DNA of 64,000 bases, from the NCBI GenBank assembly GCA_950295325.1, contig OX485806.1, forward strand, positions 10,108,001-10,172,000. Reading direction: 5' to 3'. The notes beneath the pieces are model-generated. The model worked only from the letters and a program-made list of their open reading frames with translations. It was not told the origin of the DNA and searched no databases. This DNA is from Polytrichum commune. Its lineage: Eukaryota; Streptophyta; Polytrichopsida; Polytrichales; Polytrichaceae. Position numbers and translations under genes: made by a program. Below are positions 10,385 through 21,200 of the stretch, piece by piece (the first letter of the stretch is position 1; every line of letters begins with the position of its first letter).

Positions 10385-12782
10385 CCGGCAGCCGCAGCAG
10401 CAAGACGTCCGCAGCAACAGCATCGTCGCCAACCAAGCCCAGCCCTCCTCACCCTCCACTAACACAGCGTCAACAAGCGCCACTCACATATCCAGCAACA
10501 CCCTCCGCAACTCACACAGAAGCCCCCTCACAGCACAATATACACAGCAGCCGAAAGGGCAAGACGTCCGAAGCCGCAACGCCACCAAAGCTCAGACCTG
10601 GCCCTCCCCGCATCCCACCAACACAGCCACGACAACCACCACCCACACAGCACATCCCCCTACTCTGGCCTATGAATACACACAACTCACACACATTCAC
10701 CACCCTCAGCTACATCCAAGACGCATCTCACACACAACTACCATACAATTGCCAATAAGAATACTAAACCAACAGCTTACCTCGGAAAAGACCGAATACC
10801 CTCAAGTACCCAGTCGCCCACTCAATGACGCTAAGTACATAATCCACACTCTCACGACCACACACAAGCACCCTTCCATACACAACTCCACACACAACAG
10901 GTACACATACACCAATCCTCCCACAGGACAACCAAACTCACCCACTGGAACCACAAACGTGCCTACTAATCCCCGAACCCCAGTAAAATCTCCCAGATTG
11001 CCCACCTCTTCGCAAACACTCATAGACCGAATAAATTACCTACACACCCACCACACAATTAAACCCAAACACACACACACACCAATCACATCAAGACAAC
11101 ACAGTCCATGCCCAATTCCTAAGACATACCTACCCCCTCACACCCCCAAAATAAGCCCGAAACAAGTCACTGACACACACCCCAGGATAAACGACACTTA
11201 CACCCAACATGACACACACACACGCTCCACCAAATACAACAAATCCACACCAGACACCATACAAACCAGGTCACGACCTCTCAAAACAGTGCCCACCGAA
11301 CACAAAGACAAGACCCCACACCGCAACACACCCCATAAACAAACCCCACAACTCACACTCGCCCAATCTAAGCCCATACACACCCAATCTAAGCCCACAC
11401 ACAAATCCCACTCCCACCCATACCACCCCCAAACAACAAAACGCCATACCTGGCTACACCCACCTACATTGGCAGCCAACAACGGAAAGCACACACCAAA
11501 AGCCCACAATAGCCCCCACACCCATCTACTTAACAAACCCAGCAAAGAGACATCCCCACACCTCACAACACTCTCATTCCAATCCAGCTACCAGCATCCC
11601 ACCCTCAATTCTCCTACTCCATCCCCCTTCTCCCGCAAGTCATCGCTCCAGAACACTCATCTCTCACCTCGTACACTCTTCTCCTCCCACCATAGACATC
11701 AGCATCTCCCTCCCACCTCTTTCACCTCTACCATCCCCCTTTCAACCTCACATACCCCACTCGCACAGGCTCCACTCCACACCTTACCCCTCTCTCGCAC
11801 ATTCCCTCTCCCTCACTGTAGACACAAATTCTCCACTTCTACTCAGACCATCACACCCGCCGTAGCTCACAATTCACCTCCACAGGAAGCCTCTGCTCCC
11901 TCCTATAGCACACTACCCCTCCTCCGTTTCTCTTCCACATACTGCGACCACCTGCCCACCGGCATCTGCCCCGAACATAGCATCGACCACACAACAACGA
12001 CCCACGACGAACAGCTCCACCCGGCACCGACTCACTCCGAAGGCTCCAACACCGAACGCGCTGGCCAGGCAGTCTCCCCAACGACGCCCCCACAAATCCG
12101 ACCCACTGCAGCAACACTGACGCGGACCTGCACAACACCAACACAACTGCTAAGTCGACAGATACACCAACACTACCCCCGGAGCAGCAAGACCACAACA
12201 ATCGACCCCCAACACCGAAACCACCAACCCAGGCCGCCACACGAGACTCTACCACAAGCAATTCAGCAACCAGCAACACCATCACGACGACATCCACAAT
12301 CAAGGACCCACTACATCAACACCCACAACAATCCCAGCTCCAGACATCACACTGACACGCTCCCACCCCACCCAACACCGGCTCACGATCAACACCGCAA
12401 CATCCCTGCTAAAGAAGGTAACCCCCGGCTCCAGTACCTGATTTCCATGGAACACACTAATCAGTCTTCAGGTACCAAACAGGCGGCTACACTCAACGCC
12501 CAGTACAACGATTTCCGCCAGCAAGTCGTCTCACAGCCGCCAATCCCCAACACGTCCCAGCTTTCGAATCACGCCCCACACCCACATCAACATCATGAAT
12601 GCGACGCCGAGGAAGACCTTGACATGGACGCACAACTCGAAGATGTGTCCCCAGAACGAGGTGGGAGTTCGCTCCAATTGACATACGACCGCTCCTCACA
12701 CCAAGCCGCACACGCACTACCCAACAACTCCTCACTCCACATCGAAAGCACGCCCCCAACACTCCAATACCGCAACCCCTGA
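9984..12782 (+). CDS. LINE ORF1, long low-complexity N-terminal part
   Basis: This is a 932-codon frame, very rich in Thr, His, Pro, Ser, Gln and Asn. The first two thirds show no folded domain and may be open only because of base composition. The last ~130 codons look more protein-like, with an acidic patch (DAEEDLDMDAQLEDVSPERG). The frame ends in a single TGA at 12780-12782. Beyond it the same frame stays open (IEDVSESQSTKRRKADDY, with a nuclear-localisation-like KRRK) straight into the RRM-like ORF at 12906. The two parts may therefore once have been one ORF1 of about 1,500 codons with one nonsense change. The true start is unknown. Confidence 0.4.
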   Translation: MASDVAHLQHTQPSRCSSNEPADQIRPSSLPTNTAPESTIHTSSTVPRQATRYHKPPHNTPMYHSILHPPTPTQNHTTLTQIHHTQIHTKNTSHTNTTHNSLRRLQQQLTSKKVEHPREPSQHHLRSHSAAHPNRQPQQQDVRSNSIVANQAQPSSPSTNTASTSATHISSNTLRNSHRSPLTAQYTQQPKGQDVRSRNATKAQTWPSPHPTNTATTTTTHTAHPPTLAYEYTQLTHIHHPQLHPRRISHTTTIQLPIRILNQQLTSEKTEYPQVPSRPLNDAKYIIHTLTTTHKHPSIHNSTHNRYTYTNPPTGQPNSPTGTTNVPTNPRTPVKSPRLPTSSQTLIDRINYLHTHHTIKPKHTHTPITSRQHSPCPIPKTYLPPHTPKISPKQVTDTHPRINDTYTQHDTHTRSTKYNKSTPDTIQTRSRPLKTVPTEHKDKTPHRNTPHKQTPQLTLAQSKPIHTQSKPTHKSHSHPYHPQTTKRHTWLHPPTLAANNGKHTPKAHNSPHTHLLNKPSKETSPHLTTLSFQSSYQHPTLNSPTPSPFSRKSSLQNTHLSPRTLFSSHHRHQHLPPTSFTSTIPLSTSHTPLAQAPLHTLPLSRTFPLPHCRHKFSTSTQTITPAVAHNSPPQEASAPSYSTLPLLRFSSTYCDHLPTGICPEHSIDHTTTTHDEQLHPAPTHSEGSNTERAGQAVSPTTPPQIRPTAATLTRTCTTPTQLLSRQIHQHYPRSSKTTTIDPQHRNHQPRPPHETLPQAIQQPATPSRRHPQSRTHYINTHNNPSSRHHTDTLPPHPTPAHDQHRNIPAKEGNPRLQYLISMEHTNQSSGTKQAATLNAQYNDFRQQVVSQPPIPNTSQLSNHAPHPHQHHECDAEEDLDMDAQLEDVSPERGGSSLQLTYDRSSHQAAHALPNNSSLHIESTPPTLQYRNP
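10021..10790 (+). repeat. Diverged internal repeats in the LINE 5' region
   Basis: A block beginning GCAGCAGC-ACG, followed by CCCTCC and CACCAACACxGC, recurs at about 10021, 10389 and 10548. A second block (CAACAGCTTACCTCG-AAAA) recurs at about 10306 and 10771. The spacings of the first block (368 and 159 bp) are not all multiples of three. This is more like promoter or leader monomers than protein repeats. Confidence 0.4.
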
Positions 12783-12905
12783 ATTGAAGATGTCTCGGAG
12801 AGCCAATCCACCAAAAGAAGGAAGGCCGACGACTACACCGCCACCTCCACGCCCGACATCTCGCACAAACCCACACCAACACCGCCAAGTTCGAGAGCAA
12901 AGAGG

Positions 12906-14573
12906 ATGGCCACCCTAAGCATCGACATGACCGGGCACATGTGGCTCGGGTTTCAAATGCATGAGACACTAGCCATATTACGTGGAAAGAAAGAGTTGAA
13001 GGAGAAGCGCACCGACGAAGAGTTTGCCAACATTGGCACACCCGCCAATGAGATACAAGAATTCCGCTCACTACGAAGAGCATTCCCAAGAACCAAGCAA
13101 TTCCTATACCCCAACGAACGTCCGGATGCGGTTACCGGGCAACATCTACACTTCACCCAAATCCCTATGTACGAGAAGATATCACAAGACACGGGCCTCA
13201 CCGAGGGATTCCATGTTACCATCCGTTTTGACGGAGAATACAAGAAGCTCAACCGGAAGGAAGTCAAAACCGCATGCATGGAACGACTCCGGCTCATGAA
13301 TATGCCATTAGGTACCACCTACTCCAACCCGATCGACATTGGCATCAACACGGTGACAAGGAATTGGAGCGGATTTGTCAAAATTCACCTTCAATTCCCA
13401 ATGAGAGATGGACTAGCACTACTCCGTGGAGAGAGAGCCTTCGTCATGACAATGGGAGACGGAGAAAGGCTCATTGGAAAAGTGGAAAAAGGCTTTGAAC
13501 TCATCACCAAGGCAAAGAACATGAGGTTACACCTTAAGGGTGAAGCTCTCCGCAACCACACGGCATTGGACATACTCCAAAACCTCATGAAGGATTTCTA
13601 CTACGACGGGCGCGAAGTGGAAATCCTTTCCCTCACCAAGTCGGAATCGGAGAGGGATTTCGCCTTCATCACCCTCACTACCGAGGAAGCAAGAAATGAC
13701 ATCCTCACCAACGGGCTCACTTTCCAAGCCGAAAAGCTTAAGGTGAGCATCACAAAGGACAAAACCATGAGCAACCCTTCGGAGTTAAGAATTAGTACCA
13801 CCCTTGTGGCTAATAACTTACCTCAACGCGAGTCTCAATCGGCGATCACCAACACTCTCAAGAAGCTATTTGGAGAGGAGAACATCACCGGCGTCACCTT
13901 CGGATACAAGACCAACCTCGATGATGATAGACAAGCCGGTTGGTGCCACGTCCAATGTCTTAATGCGGCGGTTTACACGGAGTGGCTACATAAGTCCGCA
14001 TACATCCTCGGAAGGCGAGTAGACTTCGTGCCACACAAAGGGAGTATAGACGGCACCGCACCAAACCAAACCGCCATCCGACTCGCACAAGCCCCCGTAC
14101 GCGAGGTCATAGCTCAAAAAGCCCAAGCAATGCACAACACCTCCGCATCCGCCCCACTAGTCTCGGAGAAACTCTTCACCAAAGCGATGAAGGAACTTGC
14201 CGAGACAATGGACGACAAACTCACCACGCTCACACACAACATCAACCTCAATACGGATTTACGCATAGAGGCTTCCACGGACACCCTCAAGTCCCATGCA
14301 ACCAACATACACAACATAATGAGTGCCATGGCCATGGAGTTTCAACAATCGAACAATCGCATGCACAACATAATGCAAACCTTGGCCGCCACTTCACCGG
14401 ACCCCCCACACACCAACATGGCAAGACTCCCATCCCCTCCAAGCACTTCCCTCACCAACACACACGCGGGCGACATCAACATACCACAACAAGCTCCACC
14501 GGGTTTCCATAGCGCTCACTTTAGGAACTCCCCAACAAGTCTCCACAAAGGCCAATACCCTCCTCATGAATAG
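12906..14573 (+). CDS. LINE ORF1 protein, RRM-like nucleic-acid-binding part
   Basis: A 555-codon frame with normal amino-acid composition, in contrast to the sequence before it. It contains at least two segments that look like RNA-recognition-motif folds: one around residues 100-270, and a clearer one around residues 300-380 (ISTTLVANNLPQ, then GVTFGYKTN, then AGWCHVQC and GRRVDFVPHKG). A helical stretch with many Met and Asn follows (ELAETMDDKLTTLTHNINLN), possibly for oligomerisation. No CCHC knuckle is visible. By analogy with other LINE ORF1 proteins it would bind element RNA; that is inference. Its last codons overlap an ATG (ATGAATAG at 14566-14573), which could restart translation for ORF2. 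The same frame is open upstream to the TGA at 12780, so the first ATG here may not be the real start. Confidence 0.7.
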   Translation: MATLSIDMTGHMWLGFQMHETLAILRGKKELKEKRTDEEFANIGTPANEIQEFRSLRRAFPRTKQFLYPNERPDAVTGQHLHFTQIPMYEKISQDTGLTEGFHVTIRFDGEYKKLNRKEVKTACMERLRLMNMPLGTTYSNPIDIGINTVTRNWSGFVKIHLQFPMRDGLALLRGERAFVMTMGDGERLIGKVEKGFELITKAKNMRLHLKGEALRNHTALDILQNLMKDFYYDGREVEILSLTKSESERDFAFITLTTEEARNDILTNGLTFQAEKLKVSITKDKTMSNPSELRISTTLVANNLPQRESQSAITNTLKKLFGEENITGVTFGYKTNLDDDRQAGWCHVQCLNAAVYTEWLHKSAYILGRRVDFVPHKGSIDGTAPNQTAIRLAQAPVREVIAQKAQAMHNTSASAPLVSEKLFTKAMKELAETMDDKLTTLTHNINLNTDLRIEASTDTLKSHATNIHNIMSAMAMEFQQSNNRMHNIMQTLAATSPDPPHTNMARLPSPPSTSLTNTHAGDINIPQQAPPGFHSAHFRNSPTSLHKGQYPPHE

Positions 14574-15216
14574 AATAGTCATAGCATATACATGGACGAT
14601 ACTCACACACATACTTTGTATTACTTATTTTTATATTATAAATAATAAACATGCACTTTCACCCAATAAAACTACCACACTTGCTCCATACACCAACACA
14701 ATTAGGCCCAACCAAAAATCAAAAAGATACTTCCTAAACACCAAAATACACAAAGACCCATACACTCAACACCATAAGATAGCACATCACAAAATCACAA
14801 CAAACACCACACAAACACACAACACAAATAAAACACCCCACCTCACCCCACCCCAAACCCACACGCTAATGACTATCCTCATTCTTTTGATAACATACGC
14901 CCACCAATACAACCCAACACTACACAAGTCAACATTATCTCTAACACACCAAGACCTCCCACAATACACACTCCCAACGAATGCAACACCATACACAAAA
15001 CACCCCCAAAATCACACACATTTAACCCCCCCCCCCCTAATACCCCAAGACACCAAGCTCCTACACCACACTTCTACACCAACTTCCACCTCATACACAA
15101 AACATACTTACATACCCCAAGTCAAACTAGCCACAAAAGAGGTACCTCGCATACATATACCACATATAAGCACACCCACAACGCATATACTATCTACCAC
15201 AATACACCCCCACTAA
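14566..15216 (+). CDS. Likely 5' part of LINE ORF2, now in a shifted frame
   Basis: The ATG overlaps the ORF1 stop (ATGAATAG), an arrangement used by several LINEs for termination-reinitiation. The frame begins with a hydrophobic segment (TILTHILCITYFYIINN) and runs 216 codons. The large ORF2 frame is open from 14832 but has no ATG until 15642, although a conserved 2A motif lies at 15345-15371 in that frame. Both frames cross a C12 run at 15026-15037. One base more or fewer there, or slippage, would join this start to the 2A frame. I infer that this is the N-terminal domain of ORF2. Confidence 0.45.
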   Translation: MNRIVIAYTWTILTHILCITYFYIINNKHALSPNKTTTLAPYTNTIRPNQKSKRYFLNTKIHKDPYTQHHKIAHHKITTNTTQTHNTNKTPHLTPPQTHTLMTILILLITYAHQYNPTLHKSTLSLTHQDLPQYTLPTNATPYTKHPQNHTHLTPPPLIPQDTKLLHHTSTPTSTSYTKHTYIPQVKLATKEVPRIHIPHISTPTTHILSTTIHPH

Positions 15217-18200
15217 TCGCCCCAATCAACACGTTAACCCACATTGGCAACATATATTACATAACACACACATACCAAAAAACTCCAAAACTTAAAAACA
15301 TACAATACTACACCTGGAACAACTCCACACTCATCCTTCAACATGGAGACATTGAACTAAATCCAGGTCCGCTATCAACCATCCTCAACAATCTCCCCCA
15401 AGCATACACACTCAGACAAAAACATTATTTCATACCAAACACACTATCGCTCAAACCTAAATACACACACCTAGGACAAATATTCGAACCCTACATAAAC
15501 CCAAGCACACTCAACCCCCCACCACAAAACCTACCACATCTACAACAACACCTCTCACTACTCTCACAATATCCCACACAACACCACATATATGCACTAA
15601 TCATAGCCTATAGTCCCATACCTCAAACATGCAACCAACAAATGACCCAAAATTTAGACCCAAGATACCTAACCATACTAAGAAGACTCCACTCCCTCCC
15701 AGAAATAGCACCAACAAACACCATAACACAAGCCTACCCCAATATTAACGACAACACAATTGCACATGCATACTCCCACATTAATAACAACATTGCTAGA
15801 GGCAAAGAAACAAACCTACATGACATAAAAACGAAACTACCTTACATACCCCGGAAAATTCTCAAAGAACTCACCAAGTGCACCCAACCAATACGGGGAT
15901 ACCACCCACACACCCAAACCACCAACACCAACCACACACCACAAACTAATACGACTCCACACGACCAACAAATAACGACACTGAAGGTAATCACATGGAA
16001 CACAGGATGTATAAGCTCTAGCCTCCCTGGTATCCAAGAACTTACGCAAACCCTACCCACAGACCCACACATCATACTCATACAAGAAACCAAAATTCAA
16101 AAACTAAAATCCACAACATACATTGATAGAAAATTACAAAGCTACAAAATCATTTACAACAACTCCAACAACCTAACCAACAAACAAAATCGATTTACCG
16201 GACCTACCACGACAAGAGGAGGCATACTCGCAATGATACCTAAAATCATATACACAAACGAAAACATTACCAAAATACCCACCCCTAGCCTCATATCACA
16301 CTACTTACAAGCCATCCTTATCAATAACAAACCCATCACACCAATACTCCTCCTAAATATGTATATGCCGTCACATCCGCACGACATACATCTTATACAA
16401 AATATCCAAAATGAACTCCGAACTCTAACCACCCGCCACCACAACCATCACATCATCCTAGCAGGAGACTTTAACCGAGATATACTACTCAAAGGAAGAT
16501 CATCCAACGGCCAAATCTCCCCCCCTAACCAAGAAGACTACGAATGGGCCCACTTCACAAGCACCCTCGGACTCCACCCGATAAACAACCAAGCACAACT
16601 TACAAGACAAGGGGGCCACAATTATACTTCAACTAGCCACATTGATGGCTTCTATTCAAACCACAACAACACACAATGTCACACCATACTAAACCTTAAC
16701 CAAAACTCCGACCATTACCCGGTACAACTCCAACTACCCGCTAATAGCATTGCCCTTAAAGAAACAACCATTCCTCCCACCAACCCCCGTATCATATACC
16801 CCATACCCCCCACTAACCTCCAAAACCTACAAACAACCTTCCTAGAAGAACAAAACCTAGAAATAGACAACCTCACTAGACTGCTACACCAGGAACGACT
16901 CACATATACTCAATGGGAAGACGCACAAAATAAATTCCAAAACATTATAAACTCTCTCAGCCGATGTATTGAAGAAACGTGCATGACACCACCCACACCT
17001 CCACTCACCACTAGAGCGAAAACCCAAGGAGGATTTCTACCCCGAAAACAACAAAAATTATGGAAACACCACCTTAAAATATATCACAGAGCGCGCAAAG
17101 CTATTCGAGTTGTCTGCCAACATCCCCATACCCATTTCCAACACCACCCCAACATTAGATCTCTGACACTAATAAACAACCTAGACATCCCCCCTCTCCC
17201 TACAAACCCCACAGAGCATACACAATGGATAGAGGAAATAGCTAACATAGGAAGGAAAGCAAAAACCGAAGCACACAAAATAATAGTCAAACAGACCACA
17301 ATCAACTGCAAAACCGCAATCACAAAATATCGAGCATTACTCAACATAAAACCCAAAACCATACACAAAAAGATATTTCACCCAACAATCGAAAGTTCCC
17401 TAGATTGCATACAGAATTCCAATGGAGACATCCTAACTAAGCCTCCAGATATAGCCAACGAAATATATTACACACAACAAGCATCTTTCCAGAGACAAGT
17501 CCCACTATGCAGCGACATCACAGATCACCCAAGCACATGTCAATGTGCAATTCGTAAATACCCTTGGCACACACACAACGGCATAATACTAGACAAAAGA
17601 GGCCCCCATAACACATCCATAAGCACCCAATTTACAAGGGCAATCTACGACAACTGCGTCAAAAGATTAACTAGAGGCAAAGCCCCCGGCCCTGACAACA
17701 TCCCCAACGACATACTTAAGGCACTACCATCACAATGTCAAGACCTCATTTTCCTATTTTTTCAACATTGCTACAAACAAAGGGAAATCCCAACCTACTG
17801 GAAACAAAGTAAAATCATCCTACTCCATAAGAAAGACAACCCTATACACCTCGCCAATTATAGACCGATAGCACTAGCCAATACTATATACAAGTTATAT
17901 ACTAGCACCATAACAGCTCTCCTCACGAGCTACGGGGAACAACATAAAATAATACATTTTAGCCAAGAAGGTTTCCGACCACAACGAAACACCTCCAGAC
18001 AACTACAAACCATAATCGCAGCCCTAGAAGACGTCAAACTCACCAATAAAGACATTTACCTCACCTACATTGACTTCCGAAACGCCTTCGGATCCATCGA
18101 CCACGCAAGACTACTAGCCTTAATGGAGGATCTAGGCTACCCTGCCGACGCCGTTGAAATAGTCGGCAACATATACAAAGATTCCATCACCTCTTTCACA

Positions 18201-21200
18201 GGTAACCACTTCGGCACAACACCCCCGATAACAATTAGCCGGGGCACCATACAAGGGGATACACTTAGCCCATACCTATTCATAATATTCCTAGAACCAT
18301 TGCTCAGATGGTTAGAAAAAGATGACATGGGTTATCACTTTACTACATCCACCGCCACCTGCACCACTACCGCCTACGCCGACGACCTCGCAATCATTAC
18401 CGACAATATCAAATACATCCAACCACAAATACTTAACCCCACCCTCACACAAAATGAATCATACGCATACCTAGGCATCCAACTAATACCATCCCTCAAA
18501 TGGAACCTCCAAAAAGAAATTGCACTCCAAAAGGCCAAACAACAATGCACACTACTAACTCTCTCCCCAGCCAGTCTTAAACAAAAAATTAACATCCTAA
18601 ACACGGTCATAAAACCTCGCATAGCCTACGCATACTACGCAGTCCCTTTCTCCAAACCCGATATCATAAAACTAGATAAAGTCATAGGTAGACTAACCAA
18701 AGAAATCTGCAACATACCCAAAAGCACGGCCAATATCTTAACTCACCTCCCCCATGAAAAATTTGGCATAAATGTAACCTCCCTCCTACCTGATTATATA
18801 CACTGCATAGGTCAACAACTCATCCAAGCCCTTAATGACCCCGGCCAACTAGGACACATATACCAAGGCCTAACCAAATACATAGTAGCCAAATACGGAG
18901 GCTCGCTACACCTCTCTAAACTCAAACAACAAGCATGCACAAGATCTCCCATAGCAAGAACCCTCTTCCTACTGAATAAAGAATATGAGATCCACGTCAC
19001 CACAACAAATCGCGGATTCCCCCTCAAGAAAACCCCCATAGAACAAATGTGGATAACCCAACAAACATACGCCAACCTCACAGACGCTTCCAAAATAAAA
19101 TCACATAAATATCTAGCCAAACTATACACGCACGGAATAACAACAATAACGCAAATTCAAAATAAAGAAACCACAGCCATCCTAACCTCGGATGAATTCC
19201 GGGCCATTTATAACCATACGTCCAAAACCATAAAAGAAGCACTACAACACGCCTCCACAATATTTCCACCAACAATACCACCCACACAACACTTAAACCA
19301 CACCCAACAAACACAACCAACACACACAAGCATAACACACACCCCCAACCCTCCCCCACAACCCACCCTAGGACGAACAATTTACAAAATAACCCAAGAA
19401 AAAACCTCCACTAGAAAAGACAAATGGGGAGCACAAGCCATCACAAAGCAATACTTGTGCCAATGGCAAACCTCACATGGAACCACACTACAATGGCGAA
19501 AAGAGGAGGACCTCCTACATCCGGACAACATACTACTAGACCACAATCTATTACTCATCACACAATTCCAAAATGCAACAATGGAACTCCAAGCCACTCA
19601 AAGATATGCCACCCACACCACACACACCCAATCAAGAGACAAAAAATACATACGTCCCCCCATCCACATCACCAACCTACAAACCAACATACAAGAATGC
19701 AATCCGGACAAAGACATCCTTAGTACCAAACCTACCATACAAATACACAACCTAGAATCCAACATACATGACCATAATGGTAAATACATAGCCACAATTA
19801 CCACAGAAAGACTACATTGGTTATGGAACCAATTCATCCACAACAACCAACCCCACATAACCAACTTCCTACAACCGCCCCCACAAGACTTCGAAACCGA
19901 AATAGTATGGCTTATGCAAAGATACATATCCATACTCCCTAAGAAGAAACCAAAAGTCATACAACCCAAAAACCAACACCAAACGCTACACCCGGACATC
20001 ACTAAACTACTCATAGAGACATTCCACATCACACACTCATACTACTCATCCCCACTCACCTGTCCTATCCAACTCACACAATACAACTCACCACACACCC
20101 GAGACATAATATTTGGCTCACTAGGACATGCCCAATCCTCTAAATGGAATGGTATAGGCCTAGCATTCCCCACAGACCATAACACAACGATCGAAGCCAT
20201 ACACTGGGCTAGAATGGCGGCCAAAGAAGACACACAAACAAGTACCATATTAATAATAAATCACGATGATTGGACACCAAAGAGCATCACACTCAACAAA
20301 CACCCAGACATACACACAATAGTAACCATCCCACCACATAGCATCCACTATAACCCCACGCCCGAATGGCCCAAATATTACCAATACACAGAACCATCCC
20401 TCACGTCCATCATATATATACATAATCAAACAACACTCACAACCACCCCACATATTCCACAAGAACTAGCAAACATACTAAAAAGAATAACATCCACAAA
20501 TATTGACATACACCCTATTAAACCTACCCACATACAATACAACGTTAAACTCTCAAACAAGTGGAAAAACGCCCCCCAGGTAAAAATCCTCCCCTCCCCT
20601 AACACCACCCCCACACCCCTACCTCCCACATACCACCACATTTACCCCCTCAAATTTGACCCATTATCATGCATATACACAGATGGCTCATTCATCCCGC
20701 CATCCAAAAATTCTGAGGGACAAATAGTGGGCAATCTCGCAGGGTCGGGAGTGTATAGCCCCAACAACAACACCCAAATCTCAGAAAGACTACCCGGATA
20801 TCAAAACATCCTAAGAGCCGAACTAAATGCAATCCTCATAGCTATAAAAACCATCCAAACTACCCAAAGAGACACACACATATTTACAGATAGTCTTAAT
20901 AGCATATACTTAATCAATAACCACATACAACACCCAACATCCCAACACCACCACCCCGACAAACTACTCATCGCTGCCATTATCAACCAAATATACTGGA
21001 CCCCACAAATGATCTACATACACAAGGTAAGAGCGCACACAGGCATTAGCGGAAATGAAATGGCGGATACACTAGCAAATGCAGGAACACAACAAAACAA
21101 ACCCGACATCACACCAAGAATACACATAGCCCACACTACCCCATATTGGCTAGCAAGTTGCCCAACCGGCACACACGACGGAGCAATCCGTAACCTCCGC

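Noticed and set aside
10512-12303. Several minus-strand ORFs rich in Gly, Val, Cys and Trp
   Set aside because: They are complements of the A/C-rich LINE strand, where stops are rare on both strands.
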